Source of the DNA: Bacillus thuringiensis
GTDB lineage: Bacteria > Bacillota > Bacilli > Bacillales > Bacillaceae_G
NCBI RefSeq assembly: GCF_014932895.1
Contig: NZ_JACYOF010000012.1
Location: forward strand, 62,262-126,261
Direction: 5' to 3'
Length of the DNA: 64,000 nucleotides
A model generated the notes under the pieces. That model had not been told where the DNA came from. It saw only the letters and a list, made by a program, of their open reading frames with translations, and made no database searches. A program made the translations under genes and the position numbers. Position 1 is the stretch's first letter, and the number at the start of each line of letters is the position of its first letter. This document shows, in pieces, positions 1-8,036 of the stretch.

Positions 1-418
1 AGTTTTGTCTAATTAAATTGGTTGTATACTCATTAATTTGGTAAAGAAAACCAACTTCCATGTTGAAAGTTTTCCCTAAAATTAAAACTTCCTCATGTGG
101 CATTAAGCAACCATAAAACTCTTTTTCTCCTAACTTCACTTTATACTCTGAAGCATAAAGTGTATGAGGCTTTATAAGTGCTTTATCATTCAAAAACGAC
201 GTATCATGTTCTACAATATAGCATGCCCGTGGCTTTTCATTTGGCCATTCTTTCATGAGTTCAACAATCCTCCATTGAACAACCCCCGGATTCATACCTG
301 AACCTATAATCGCTTTTGTGTTTGTAAATTTTTCTTTCTCCTTCTCAAACCTCGCATATCTTTCCGTAAACTGAAAACCGAGTAAACTATCGTCCTGATC
401 TATCTCCTCATTTTCCAA
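1..418 (-). CDS. Partial saccharopine dehydrogenase / homospermidine synthase-like ORF, cut by left window edge
   Basis: An open frame of about 139 codons runs off the left edge with no stop. It contains GSGMNPGVVQW and later ACYIVEHDTSF, which resemble the segment after the NAD-binding fold in homospermidine synthase and saccharopine dehydrogenase-type proteins (family recall, not a search). No good start is visible. The first usable codon is a TTG at 418, six bases after the stop of the next gene and in the same frame as it. A GAGGAG motif at 404-409 is not followed by a start codon at usual spacing. The Rossmann domain expected before the NPG motif is missing, so this may be a degraded or N-truncated gene. 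That it is an open frame is certain; its function is not. Confidence 0.45.
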   Translation of the reverse strand, partial: MENEEIDQDDSLLGFQFTERYARFEKEKEKFTNTKAIIGSGMNPGVVQWRIVELMKEWPNEKPRACYIVEHDTSFLNDKALIKPHTLYASEYKVKLGEKEFYGCLMPHEEVLILGKTFNMEVGFLYQINEYTTNLIRQN

Positions 419-421
419 AGT

Positions 422-661
422 TTAGTCTTCGTCTTTAACATCCATATCTTCTGGAATTGGTTCGTTTAATATTTCTTCGACTAATTGCTTATATTTCTCC
501 ATTTGTTCTAAATGTGTATTGAATTGTTCTTTATTTAATAAATATTGCTCTCCATCGAATAGCGCACGAACTTTCTTTTGCTGAATTAACTCTTCAATAT
601 ACGATTTTGGTAAATTCAAATACTCCGCTGCCTCTTCTACTGTTATATACAATGTGTTCAT
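422..661 (-). CDS. Small excisionase/MerR-type helix-turn-helix protein, 79 aa
   Basis: The N-terminal half (about residues 4-50, starting LYITVEEAAEYLNLPKSYIEE) has the layout of an excisionase-type winged HTH: a helix, a turn, a recognition helix and a short wing ending in LNKEQF. The rest is a charged helix and an acidic tail (DMDVKDED). Proteins of this type bind DNA as small regulators or recombination directionality factors. No integrase or phage gene lies nearby, so a regulatory role is more likely than excision. Upstream is an AT-rich spacer. Downstream, in the same frame after the TAA, lies the partial dehydrogenase-like ORF. The fold is fairly sure; the target is unknown. Confidence 0.7.
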   Translation of the reverse strand: MNTLYITVEEAAEYLNLPKSYIEELIQQKKVRALFDGEQYLLNKEQFNTHLEQMEKYKQLVEEILNEPIPEDMDVKDED

Positions 662-846
662 TCCTTTATTATTTTTTCATATATACTGTATCTTACTTTA
701 CTTTATTTTTGTAAACAACTTAAAAAGATTTTGTAAATGTAGTTTAAAAAGCAGGTAGATGCATTCCATATATTGTATAATAATATAGTAAGTATTTTTT
801 TAAATATAGAATGGTATCACCCATTTACACAAAGGAGAGTTAACAT

Positions 847-1215
847 ATGGCTACTCGTCACATCATTACAATGTTAGAAAAAACATTACAAGTTGAAACA
901 GAAAACACAATTTCCCATTTAACAGCATCTTTATCTGATCGTATTCTTTCCCAGAGCGCAGCAACACACGAAAACAATTGTTATCATACAATTGGTGAAT
1001 GGTACAAGAATCATTTCTTATTCCAACAAGATGATTTTCTATGGGCTAAATATGCTTTCTACGACGCATATTGTGAGGCTATAAAAAAACAAGGCCATCT
1101 TACAAAACGCGTCCGTCAAATATTAGAATCATTAGCTCGAAAACACAGCAAACAATACATTGCTTCTATACTAAATATGCCATTTCCTAACGAACGAGCT
1201 AAAGGGACAGCGTAA
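847..1215 (+). CDS. Conserved hypothetical protein, 122 aa
   Basis: The start is supported by AAAGGAGAG about 8 nt before the ATG. The product is soluble, with no signal peptide or membrane segment. Aromatic residues are frequent in the middle (GEWYKNHFLFQQDDFLWAKYAFYDAYCEA), and a basic helical region follows (TKRVRQILESLARKHSKQY). I do not recognise a domain. It is transcribed alone, converging with the reductase gene across a shared hairpin terminator. It looks like a B. cereus-group-specific protein of unknown role. Confidence 0.7.
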   Translation: MATRHIITMLEKTLQVETENTISHLTASLSDRILSQSAATHENNCYHTIGEWYKNHFLFQQDDFLWAKYAFYDAYCEAIKKQGHLTKRVRQILESLARKHSKQYIASILNMPFPNERAKGTA

Positions 1216-1327
1216 GCGAAACATAGGTTCATTGTTTTTTAGAATGATTTACAAATAAAATGTTCATGTCATATGAACTGATGAAACCGGTGTCATAATA
1301 ATGATAGAAAATATAGTAAACAGGAAA

Positions 1328-1376
1328 ACCCCCATTTACATCTCTCGTCCATTCGAATAGAGAAGTAAGTGGGGGT
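1328..1376. terminator. Bidirectional terminator between convergent genes
   Basis: Arms 1328-1345 and 1359-1376 pair with one mismatch (ACCCCCATTTACATCTCT against its partner). The hairpin lies between the hypothetical gene on the plus strand and the reductase on the minus strand and probably serves both. Confidence 0.75.
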
Positions 1377-1391
1377 ATACTTGTTCCTTTA

Positions 1392-2441
1392 TTATTTCAT
1401 CATCTGCTTTATTAATTCACGATTTCTCTTCTTAAATACTTCATTATGAGAAGAAACCATTCCGTACTCACTTGCATCTGGCTGAATAAATTGTTTTGCT
1501 TTATTTACAGCATTTCCAGCATCTTGGAATGCTCCTGCAATTAAATGCAATTTACCTTCATGCTTTAAAATATCTCCAGCAGCATATAATCCATCTACAG
1601 AAGACTCACTATTTGCATTACCTGCAATATAATAATTATCTATAATCGCAACATCTAACTCACTATTTTCTAATAATGTAATATCACGTTCATATCCATG
1701 ATTAATAATAACTTCATCAATAGACAAATGAGAAACTTCACCTGTTTCATGATTCGTTAATTCTATATATTCGATCGCCTCATGATTATCACCAGCAATT
1801 AATTTTGTAATCGATGTATGAAAGAAACACTCCACTGAGCTGTTCAACAGTTGTTTTACTTGTGCTTCATGACCAGATAACTCTTCTTTTCTACATGTTA
1901 CATACACTTTTTTAGCAATTGATTCCAACTCATTTGCCCAATCAACAGCAGAATTTCCTCCACCAGAAATAATTACCGTTTTACCTTTGAAACGTTTTAA
2001 TGATTTAACTGTATAATTTAAATTCGATACTTCAAATCGCTCAGCACCTTCAATTGATAACTTTTGCGGTTTCAATATACCACTTCCGGTTGCGACGATA
2101 ACTGTTTTTGAAAAGTGTTCTTCGCCAGTGCTTGTTTTCAATGTAAAAGTTCCATCTTGATTACGAATAATCGATTCTACTTTTGTATTTAATACAACTT
2201 CCGGCTTAAATGTTAGCCCTTGCTGTACAAGTTGCTCAATTAATTTATCACCTGTAACTGGCAATAGCCCTCCTACATCCCAAATCATCTTCTCTGGATA
2301 AACATGTATTTTACCACCTAACTGTGGTTGAAATTCTATTATTTTCGTTTTCATCTCTCTTAGTCCACTATAAAAAGCTGAATAAAGCCCCGCAGGTCCT
2401 CCGCCTATCACGGTTACATCAAATAATTCTTCTTGATTCAT
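1392..2441 (-). CDS. Ferredoxin/flavodoxin--NADP reductase, thioredoxin reductase-like type, 349 aa
   Basis: The enzyme moves electrons from NADPH through FAD to ferredoxin or flavodoxin. The FAD motif GGGPAG is at residues 13-18 and the NADPH-site motif GGGNSA at 160-165, followed by the C-terminal GDI..AGAFQDAGNAV region. The TrxB-like layout without a CxxC pair marks the Bacillus YumC-type family. B. cereus has two such reductases that reduce flavodoxins and NrdI (established knowledge); this copy matches the one beside a siderophore operon. Start ATG 2441 has GAGGAG 9 nt upstream. It diverges from the siderophore-binding protein gene. A Fur-type box just downstream of its -10 implies iron repression, so the reductase may supply electrons for iron release or be swapped in when iron is short. 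Confidence 0.9.
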   Translation of the reverse strand: MNQEELFDVTVIGGGPAGLYSAFYSGLREMKTKIIEFQPQLGGKIHVYPEKMIWDVGGLLPVTGDKLIEQLVQQGLTFKPEVVLNTKVESIIRNQDGTFTLKTSTGEEHFSKTVIVATGSGILKPQKLSIEGAERFEVSNLNYTVKSLKRFKGKTVIISGGGNSAVDWANELESIAKKVYVTCRKEELSGHEAQVKQLLNSSVECFFHTSITKLIAGDNHEAIEYIELTNHETGEVSHLSIDEVIINHGYERDITLLENSELDVAIIDNYYIAGNANSESSVDGLYAAGDILKHEGKLHLIAGAFQDAGNAVNKAKQFIQPDASEYGMVSSHNEVFKKRNRELIKQMMK

Positions 2442-2469
2442 TCATGCTCACTCCTCAGCTATTAATAAT

Positions 2470-2484
2470 TGATTATCATTCTCA
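2470..2484. promoter_or_regulatory. Fur box (imperfect 7-1-7) in the reductase promoter
   Basis: TGATTATCATTCTCA matches the Bacillus 7-1-7 Fur/PerR-type consensus TGATAATnATTATCA with two changes. It lies 4 bases downstream of the predicted -10 of the reductase gene (minus strand), where binding would block transcription. Confidence 0.65.
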
Positions 2485-2488
2485 ATAA

Positions 2489-2517
2489 AATATACCTTGT
2501 TTTTATGACTTTTACAA
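2489..2517 (-). promoter_or_regulatory. Sigma-A promoter of the reductase gene
   Basis: On the minus strand there is a -35 TTGTAA (2512-2517), a 17-base spacer and a -10 TATATT (2489-2494), ending about 48 bases before the start codon. It overlaps the region covered by the adjacent Fur box. Confidence 0.6.
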
Positions 2518-2529
2518 TCAAAATTACTA

Positions 2530-2558
2530 TTGACAATACATCTATATAAAATTATATT
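2530..2558 (+). promoter_or_regulatory. Sigma-A promoter of the siderophore importer operon
   Basis: TTGACA (2530-2535), a 17-base spacer and TATATT (2553-2558) form a near-consensus promoter. Transcription would start near 2565, just before the perfect Fur box, leaving an unusually long leader of about 208 nt before the ATG at 2773. Confidence 0.65.
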
Positions 2559-2574
2559 ATTTAAAGAATCAATA

Positions 2575-2591
2575 TTGATAATCATTATCAA
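2575..2591. promoter_or_regulatory. Perfect Fur box
   Basis: TTGATAATCATTATCAA is an exact 7-1-7 palindrome (TGATAAT-C-ATTATCA) extended by one pair at each end. It sits directly after the -10 of the plus-strand promoter. Iron-loaded Fur bound here should shut off the siderophore operon. Confidence 0.85.
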
Positions 2592-2772
2592 CTTGTTAAT
2601 GATTAGAAATTTTGAGATTACATGTTCTCTCATTGATATGGTTAATACTACATCTTAAAATCTCATATTCAAGATTTTTAATAAGTATCTTGCATGACCA
2701 CTAATCTTTCAAAAGAAGCAAAGCTAAACAAATTATTGTATACACATACCATCTATTTAAAGGAGAAAGACG

Positions 2773-3690
2773 ATGAAAAAATTATTTATTTCACTAACAG
2801 TTCTTTTCGTTCTTGTTATGAGTGCTTGTAGCAATGGCTCTACAGATAAAAAGAACGATGCAAAAGGTAGTAAATCAGAAACGATTACATACCAATCTGA
2901 AAATGGTAAAGTAGAAGTTCCTGCCCATCCAAAACGCGTTGTTGTATTATCATCATTCGCTGGTAACGTAATGTCATTAGGTGTAAATCTTGTTGGGGTA
3001 GATTCATGGTCTAAACAAAACCCACGTTTTGATAGCAAGCTTAAAGGTGTTGCTGAAGTATCAGATGAAAATGTTGAAAAAATTGCTGAACTAAACCCTG
3101 ATTTAATCATCGGTTTATCAAATATCAAAAATGTTGATAAATTAAAGAAAATCGCTCCTACTGTAACATATACTTACGGAAAAGTTGATTACTTAACACA
3201 GCATATTGAAATCGGTAAATTATTAAATAAAGAAAAAGAAGCAAAAGCTTGGGTTGATGATTTCAAGAAGCGTGCACAAACTGCTGGTAAAGAAATTAAA
3301 GCAAAAATCGGTGAAGATGCGACAGTTTCTGTTGTTGAAAACTTTAACAAACAGCTTTATGTTTACGGCGATAACTGGGGCCGTGGGACAGAAATTCTAT
3401 ACCAAGAAATGAAATTAAAAATGCCTGAAAAAGTAAAAGAAAAAGCATTAAAAGAAGGTTATTACGCACTATCAACTGAGGTATTACCTGAGTTTGCTGG
3501 TGATTACTTAATCGTAAGTAAAAACAAAGATACTGATAACTCATTCCAAGAGACAAAATCATATAAAGACATCCCAGCAGTAAAAAATAATCGTGTATAT
3601 GAAGCAAATATGATGGAATTCTATTTCAATGATCCACTTACATTAGATTTCCAACTGGACTTCTTCAAGAAGAGCTTTCTTGGTCAATAA
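2773..3690 (+). CDS. Ferric siderophore-binding lipoprotein, YxeB/FhuD-like, 305 aa
   Basis: This is the substrate-binding component of an iron-siderophore ABC importer, anchored outside the membrane by a lipid. The signal peptide ends in the lipobox VMSAC with lipidated Cys19. The mature part has the class III binding-protein layout: N-lobe with PKRVVVLSSFAGNVMSLG, a long linking helix, and a C-lobe ending FQLDFFKKSFLG. Start ATG 2773 follows AAAGGAG. The two downstream permeases belong with it. From the resemblance to YxeB, which takes hydroxamates such as ferrioxamine and ferrichrome in B. cereus, a hydroxamate ligand is likely, but the sequence alone cannot fix the ligand. Regulation by Fur is strongly suggested by the perfect box upstream. 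Confidence 0.85.
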   Translation: MKKLFISLTVLFVLVMSACSNGSTDKKNDAKGSKSETITYQSENGKVEVPAHPKRVVVLSSFAGNVMSLGVNLVGVDSWSKQNPRFDSKLKGVAEVSDENVEKIAELNPDLIIGLSNIKNVDKLKKIAPTVTYTYGKVDYLTQHIEIGKLLNKEKEAKAWVDDFKKRAQTAGKEIKAKIGEDATVSVVENFNKQLYVYGDNWGRGTEILYQEMKLKMPEKVKEKALKEGYYALSTEVLPEFAGDYLIVSKNKDTDNSFQETKSYKDIPAVKNNRVYEANMMEFYFNDPLTLDFQLDFFKKSFLGQ

Positions 3691-3699
3691 TACAAACAT

Positions 3700-3726
3700 G
3701 AGGAATTCTTAATTTAAGAATTCCTC
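3700..3726 (+). terminator. Intra-operon hairpin between binding protein and permeases
   Basis: Perfect 13-bp arms (GAGGAATTCTTAA at 3700-3712 and its complement at 3714-3726) are followed by a T-rich stretch. It probably acts as a partial terminator or 3'-end stabiliser, giving more binding-protein mRNA than permease mRNA. Confidence 0.6.
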
Positions 3727-3738
3727 TTCCTTTATTCT

Positions 3739-4779
3739 ATGAAAAGAAAAGATGTGAAACGAATGACAAAAGATCACGATAATCCACGTTCTATAGCTTT
3801 TACATACAAACTAATTTTAAGTATTATTGCATTCTTTCTTATTTTTATGGTGGCAATGGTGTTAGGTGCTGCAGATACTTCAATAAAAGACGTATGGTTA
3901 GCACTCACTTCCTCCGCTAAAGGGGACAAAATATCTATTATTCGCGAAATACGTTTGCCACGTGAAGTTGCTGCTATTTTTGTAGGAGCGGGACTTGCTG
4001 TTTCTGGAGCAATTATGCAAGGATTAACACGAAATCCACTTGCAGATCCTGGATTACTAGGGCTAACTGGTGGAGCAAATGCTGCGCTTGCACTCACACT
4101 TGCTTTCAACCCTTCTATAAGCTATCTTTACTTAACATTAGCTTGCTTTATTGGTGCTGCAATTGGCGCGATTATGGTATTCGGAATTGGTTTAGCGAAA
4201 AAGGGGGGACTTTCTCCTCTTCGAATTGTATTAGCGGGTGCTGCCGTTTCAGCATTCCTACTCGCAATTTCAGAAGGAATCGGCATTTACTTCAAAATTT
4301 CACAAGATGTATCACTTTGGACTGCTGGGGGCGTAATCGGAACAACTTGGAGCCAATTAAAGATTATTATTCCAGTCATTTCAATTAGTATCTTTATCGC
4401 TATCTTACTAGCAAAAAAATTGACAGTTCTTAGTTTCAGTGAAGAAGTGGCTATTGGACTCGGTCAAAAAATTATTGTTATTAAAACCATTCTATTTATC
4501 ATTATTATCTTACTTGCAGGTGCGTCTGTAGCGCTTGTCGGAAATATGGCATTTATCGGTTTAATGGTGCCTCATATGGTGCGCCCTATTGTCGGTCCAG
4601 ATTACCGATTTGTTATACCGATGTCAGCAATTGCTGGCGCTTCCTTTATGCTGCTTGCAGATACAATCGGACGTACCATTAACGCTCCGTACGAAACGCC
4701 AGTTGCAGCTATCGTCGCAATTGTAGGATTACCATTCTTCCTATTCATTGTACGTAAAGGAGGAAAAACATTCTCATGA
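3739..4779 (+). CDS. Iron-siderophore ABC transporter permease 1 (FecCD family), 346 aa
   Basis: A hydrophobic protein with about ten predicted membrane segments, including the FecCD signatures REIRLPREVAAIFVGAGLAVSGA and GLTRNPLADPGLLGLTGGA near the N-terminus and NMAFIGLMVPHMVRPIVG in the last third. The latter is the region that contacts the ATPase. It forms a pore with the next gene product and accepts ferric siderophore from the upstream lipoprotein. The start is unsure. ATG 3739 has no clear ribosome binding site; ATG 3763 (MTKDHDNP) is an alternative. It overlaps the next gene by 4 nt (ATGA), so the two are translationally coupled. Confidence 0.88.
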   Translation: MKRKDVKRMTKDHDNPRSIAFTYKLILSIIAFFLIFMVAMVLGAADTSIKDVWLALTSSAKGDKISIIREIRLPREVAAIFVGAGLAVSGAIMQGLTRNPLADPGLLGLTGGANAALALTLAFNPSISYLYLTLACFIGAAIGAIMVFGIGLAKKGGLSPLRIVLAGAAVSAFLLAISEGIGIYFKISQDVSLWTAGGVIGTTWSQLKIIIPVISISIFIAILLAKKLTVLSFSEEVAIGLGQKIIVIKTILFIIIILLAGASVALVGNMAFIGLMVPHMVRPIVGPDYRFVIPMSAIAGASFMLLADTIGRTINAPYETPVAAIVAIVGLPFFLFIVRKGGKTFS

Positions 4780-5783
4780 TGCCATCTATTTTAAGAAAAC
4801 AACGTCTTATCATACTCGCTTTACTTATATTAACCGTTACAACCATTATAGTTGGAATGGGGCTCGGTTCAGCATCTTTATCTTATGACCGCCTCCTTCC
4901 AACACTAATAGGACAAGGGACTTTTAAAGAGGAATTTGTTTTATACTCTTTAAGATTACCTAGAATTGTTATTACATTATTAGCTGGTATGGCACTCGCT
5001 TTATCAGGTGCTATTTTACAAGGAATTACCCGAAATGATTTAGCTGAACCTGGTATACTCGGAATCAACTCTGGGGCAGGTGTTGCTGTTTCTATTTTCT
5101 TTTTATACTTCCCAATAGACGTAGGTTCGTTTCTTTACTTACTGCCAGTCGTTGGATTTATCGGTGCTTTCCTTACAGCCGTTCTAATTTACGTATTTTC
5201 ATATGGCAAATCAACAGGACTTCAGCCAATACGATTAACATTAACCGGTATCGGTTTTTCATTTGCACTATCTGGAGCGATGATTGTACTTATTTCATCC
5301 GCGGATCGTATGAAAGTAGACTTTATTTCAAAATGGATTGCTGGAAACATTTGGGGAGATGACTGGATCTTCGTTTTAGCAATGCTCCCATGGTTAATCG
5401 TATTAATCCCGTTTGTTTTCTATAAAGCAAATCGATTAAACATTCTAGCATTAAACGAACCCGTTGCAATTGGTGTCGGAATTGAAATTGAAAAAGAACG
5501 TAGATACTTATTAATTGCAGCCGTTGCACTTGCAGCTGCAGCTGTTTCCGTAACAGGAGGAATTAGCTTTATTGGACTGATGGCTCCTCACATCGCAAAA
5601 TCTTTAGTCGGACCAAGGCACCAAATCTTCATACCAATCGCCGTTTTAATCGGCGGATGGCTATTACTATTAGCAGACACAATTGGACGAAACATCGTTG
5701 AACCTAATGGCATCCCAGCAGGTATTGTCGTTGCTTTAATTGGCGCCCCTTACTTTATGTATTTGTTGCTTAAGAAAGCCTAA
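4776..5783 (+). CDS. Iron-siderophore ABC transporter permease 2 (FecCD family), 335 aa
   Basis: Second FecCD-type permease, paralogous to the preceding one: SLRLPRIVITLLAGMALALSGA and GITRNDLAEPGILGINSGAG match the same positions, and GGISFIGLMAPHIAKSLVG is the ATPase-coupling loop. The start ATG overlaps the previous stop by 4 nt. The operon ends in a terminator directly after this gene and holds no ATP-binding subunit. An ATPase encoded elsewhere, such as FhuC, must drive the importer. Function as an iron-siderophore permease is secure; the ligand is set by the binding protein. Confidence 0.88.
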   Translation: MMPSILRKQRLIILALLILTVTTIIVGMGLGSASLSYDRLLPTLIGQGTFKEEFVLYSLRLPRIVITLLAGMALALSGAILQGITRNDLAEPGILGINSGAGVAVSIFFLYFPIDVGSFLYLLPVVGFIGAFLTAVLIYVFSYGKSTGLQPIRLTLTGIGFSFALSGAMIVLISSADRMKVDFISKWIAGNIWGDDWIFVLAMLPWLIVLIPFVFYKANRLNILALNEPVAIGVGIEIEKERRYLLIAAVALAAAAVSVTGGISFIGLMAPHIAKSLVGPRHQIFIPIAVLIGGWLLLLADTIGRNIVEPNGIPAGIVVALIGAPYFMYLLLKKA

Positions 5784-5812
5784 AAAAACACTCTCATCTT
5801 GAGGGTGTTTTT
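5784..5812 (+). terminator. Terminator of siderophore importer operon
   Basis: AAAAACACTCTC pairs with GAGGGTGTTTTT around a 5-nt loop, ending in a T run, immediately after the second permease stop codon. Confidence 0.8.
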
Positions 5813-5958
5813 ATCTTTTACTTCGTTCCTCTAATCCTTTATTCGGCATTCCTATTTTTCTACACCACTACAAATCCTGATTAAAATATTTTTGATTAAA
5901 AATCCCTTTAATGTTATATTATTATGTATAAATTTTACATTTAAAGGAGCCTCACAAA

Positions 5959-6129
5959 ATGAAAGCTATTTCTATTATCCTTATCTTAATTGGAGTTCTC
6001 GGTATCTTTATGGGCGGAATGATGTTCGGAGATATCGGTATTGCTGCAATTATTGGTTCATTAGCAGCCTTATTCTCAGGAATCGGTTTTTGGAAATTAG
6101 ATGCGCAACTCAAAAATATATCGAAATAA
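5959..6129 (+). CDS. Small membrane protein, 56 aa
   Basis: A short gene with a strong ribosome binding site (TTTAAAGGAG, 9 nt before the ATG) and its own perfect terminator right after the stop. The product starts MKAISIILILIGVLGIFMGG and carries two hydrophobic, glycine-rich segments (about residues 3-24 and 27-46) joined by MMFGDIG, with a short basic tail ending LKNISK. It looks like a two-helix hairpin membrane peptide. No family is recognised. It sits alone between the siderophore operon and the deoxyribose operon. Confidence 0.7.
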   Translation: MKAISIILILIGVLGIFMGGMMFGDIGIAAIIGSLAALFSGIGFWKLDAQLKNISK

Positions 6130-6139
6130 TTTAAACCCT

Positions 6140-6181
6140 AAAATAGCCGTGAAAGAGTATATACTCTTTCACGGCTATTTT
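6140..6181. terminator. Strong terminator, perfect 21-bp arms
   Basis: A fully self-complementary 42-base sequence (AAAATAGCCGTGAAAGAGTA and its complement) with T-rich ends on both strands. It follows the 56-aa gene and may also stop transcription from the minus-strand operon on the other side. Confidence 0.85.
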
Positions 6182-6287
6182 CATACGCATTTATTAGTAT
6201 TGAATAGTATTTTCCAGTGGACCTCTCTCCTGTAATAGATCCTTTTGGTATACTATTACAAAAGGGAAAATAATTAATAATTTCCTA

Positions 6288-6926
6288 CTACTGTCCATAC
6301 CCTTCAAACTTCTTCGCCAAATTCTCCATCTCATCTTCTGGCAGTAGCTTCGGTTCTCCGACGCTTTTCGTTTGATAATAAATTTGGGCACAAAACTCAA
6401 TTTCTTCTGCAACAGTAAACGCCATTTTTATATTATTTGCACCAGCAATTAAACCGTGATTTGCGAGTAACACGGCACGACGATCAATCATGCCTTCAAA
6501 AGCAGCATCTGCTAATTGCTTTGTACCGAATGTTTCATATGGCGCACAGCGGACATTCGGGCCTGCAAAAGCAATTAAGTATGACACGGCAGGAAGCTCC
6601 CATCCTAACGATGCAATCGTCTTTGCATAAGGAGAATGTGTATGCACAAGCGCATTGATGTCTTCACGTTTTCTATAATAAATAAGGTGCATATCTAGTT
6701 CACTTGATGGTTTTCTCAATCCTTCTACCACTTCACCATCTAAGTTTAAGACAACTACATCTTCAGGCTTTGTTTCATAATAATCTAAACCACTTGGGCT
6801 AATTGCAACAAGACCTTGTTCACGATTAAAAATACTAATATTACCGCCAGTCCCCTTAGTTAAACCACTAGAAATCATTTTCTTTCCGTACGCTACAATT
6901 TCTTCTCTTTCCTTTTGTAATAACAT
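6288..6926 (-). CDS. drdA: Class II aldolase, 5-deoxyribulose-1-phosphate aldolase (DrdA-like), 212 aa
   Basis: A class II aldolase/adducin-fold metalloenzyme. The phosphate-binding TGGNIS motif is near residue 27. Catalytic Glu76 (SSELDMH) and zinc ligands His95 and His97 (HTHSPYA) and His157 (ANHGL) are present. It is the last gene of a kinase-isomerase-aldolase operon. In B. thuringiensis such a set (drdK, drdI, drdA) splits 5-deoxyribulose 1-phosphate into dihydroxyacetone phosphate and acetaldehyde, disposing of the 5-deoxyadenosine left by radical SAM enzymes (established work). I chose ATG 6926 because an in-frame ATG at 6932 is only one base after the GGGGG ribosome binding site. Alternative reading: an L-fuculose-phosphate aldolase relative. 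Confidence 0.8.
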   Translation of the reverse strand: MLLQKEREEIVAYGKKMISSGLTKGTGGNISIFNREQGLVAISPSGLDYYETKPEDVVVLNLDGEVVEGLRKPSSELDMHLIYYRKREDINALVHTHSPYAKTIASLGWELPAVSYLIAFAGPNVRCAPYETFGTKQLADAAFEGMIDRRAVLLANHGLIAGANNIKMAFTVAEEIEFCAQIYYQTKSVGEPKLLPEDEMENLAKKFEGYGQ

Positions 6927-6980
6927 ATACATCCCCCTAAGTATGAAGCTTATGATGACTGACCTTTTAAATCTATCTAC

Positions 6981-8027
6981 TTATTGAAATAGCTGTTTTA
7001 AGTTCTCCGTAAACGGTGCTTTCACAATCCCTTTTTCCGTAATAATCGCTGTTACATTTTCATGTGGCGTGACATCAAATGCCGGATTATATACTTTACT
7101 TTCTTTCGGAGCCGAATATTGTCCGAAACGATTAATCACTTCAGAAGCATCTCTTTCTTCGATCGGAATTTCTTTTCCTGTCGGTGTTTTCAAATCAATT
7201 GTTGGCGTTGGTGCTGCTACATAGAACGGAATGTTGTAGTATTTAGCTAAGATAGATACGCCTAATGTCCCAATTTTATTCGCTATATCACCGTTTGCTG
7301 CCACGCGGTCACATCCAACAATTACCGCATCAATCTTCCCTTGTGACATGACCATGGCCGCCATATTATCCGTAATGACAGTAACATCAATTCCCGCTCG
7401 CTGTAGTTCTAATGCTGTTAACGTTGAACCTTGTAACCTAGGACGTGTTTCATCTGAATAAATTTTTAAGTCCCATCCTTTTTCTTTCGCCAAGTACATT
7501 GGAGCTGTCGCAGTACCATACTTAGTCGTCGCTAACGCACCAGCATTACAATGTGTTAATACTCCCATGCCATCATGGAATAATGTTAATGCATGTTCTC
7601 CAATTTGACGGTTAATCTCTTCATCTTCTCTATGAATATCTTTTGCTTCTTCTAATAATCTATCTTTCAATTGGGCGATTGATAAGTGCGCATTCTCTGT
7701 CGCGACTGCCTCCATTCTTTCAAGTGCCCAAAATAAGTTTACGGCTGTCGGTCTTGATGTTGCCAAATACGCACATACCTTTTTTACTTCCTCTACAAAT
7801 TCTTCTACCGTACTTTGAGTAACTTCCTTGGCTCCTAAATACACACCATAAGCTGCTGAAACACCAATCGCTGGCGCTCCTCGTACTTTCATTACTTGAA
7901 TAGCATCCCACACACTTTCAGCTGTCTTAAAAGATTCATAGACAACCTCATTCGGTAATAACGTTTGATCTAATAAAACTAAAGAACCATCTTTCCACTG
8001 AATTGGTATTAATTGCTCTTCCATCAT
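6981..8027 (-). CDS. drdI: 5-deoxyribose-1-phosphate isomerase (DrdI-like), MtnA family, 348 aa
   Basis: Aldose-ketose isomerase of the MtnA/eIF2B-like family: [13 protein letters not shown] at residues 49-61, [10 protein letters not shown] with catalytic Cys160, the [10 protein letters not shown] loop, and [10 protein letters not shown] with catalytic Asp240, the same numbering as B. subtilis MtnA. It would convert 5-deoxyribose 1-phosphate to 5-deoxyribulose 1-phosphate. By sequence alone it could be a methylthioribose-1-phosphate isomerase. The neighbouring aldolase and the absence of an S-box or other mtn genes favour deoxyribose salvage. The start follows GGGGAG, which overlaps the stop of the kinase gene. 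Confidence 0.8.
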   Translation of the reverse strand: MMEEQLIPIQWKDGSLVLLDQTLLPNEVVYESFKTAESVWDAIQVMKVRGAPAIGVSAAYGVYLGAKEVTQSTVEEFVEEVKKVCAYLATSRPTAVNLFWALERMEAVATENAHLSIAQLKDRLLEEAKDIHREDEEINRQIGEHALTLFHDGMGVLTHCNAGALATTKYGTATAPMYLAKEKGWDLKIYSDETRPRLQGSTLTALELQRAGIDVTVITDNMAAMVMSQGKIDAVIVGCDRVAANGDIANKIGTLGVSILAKYYNIPFYVAAPTPTIDLKTPTGKEIPIEERDASEVINRFGQYSAPKESKVYNPAFDVTPHENVTAIITEKGIVKAPFTENLKQLFQ

Positions 8028-8036
8028 TTTCTCCCC

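Noticed and set aside
2448-2633. Minus-strand ORF of 61 codons between reductase and siderophore genes
   Set aside because: It spans both Fur boxes and promoters, and has no ribosome binding site.
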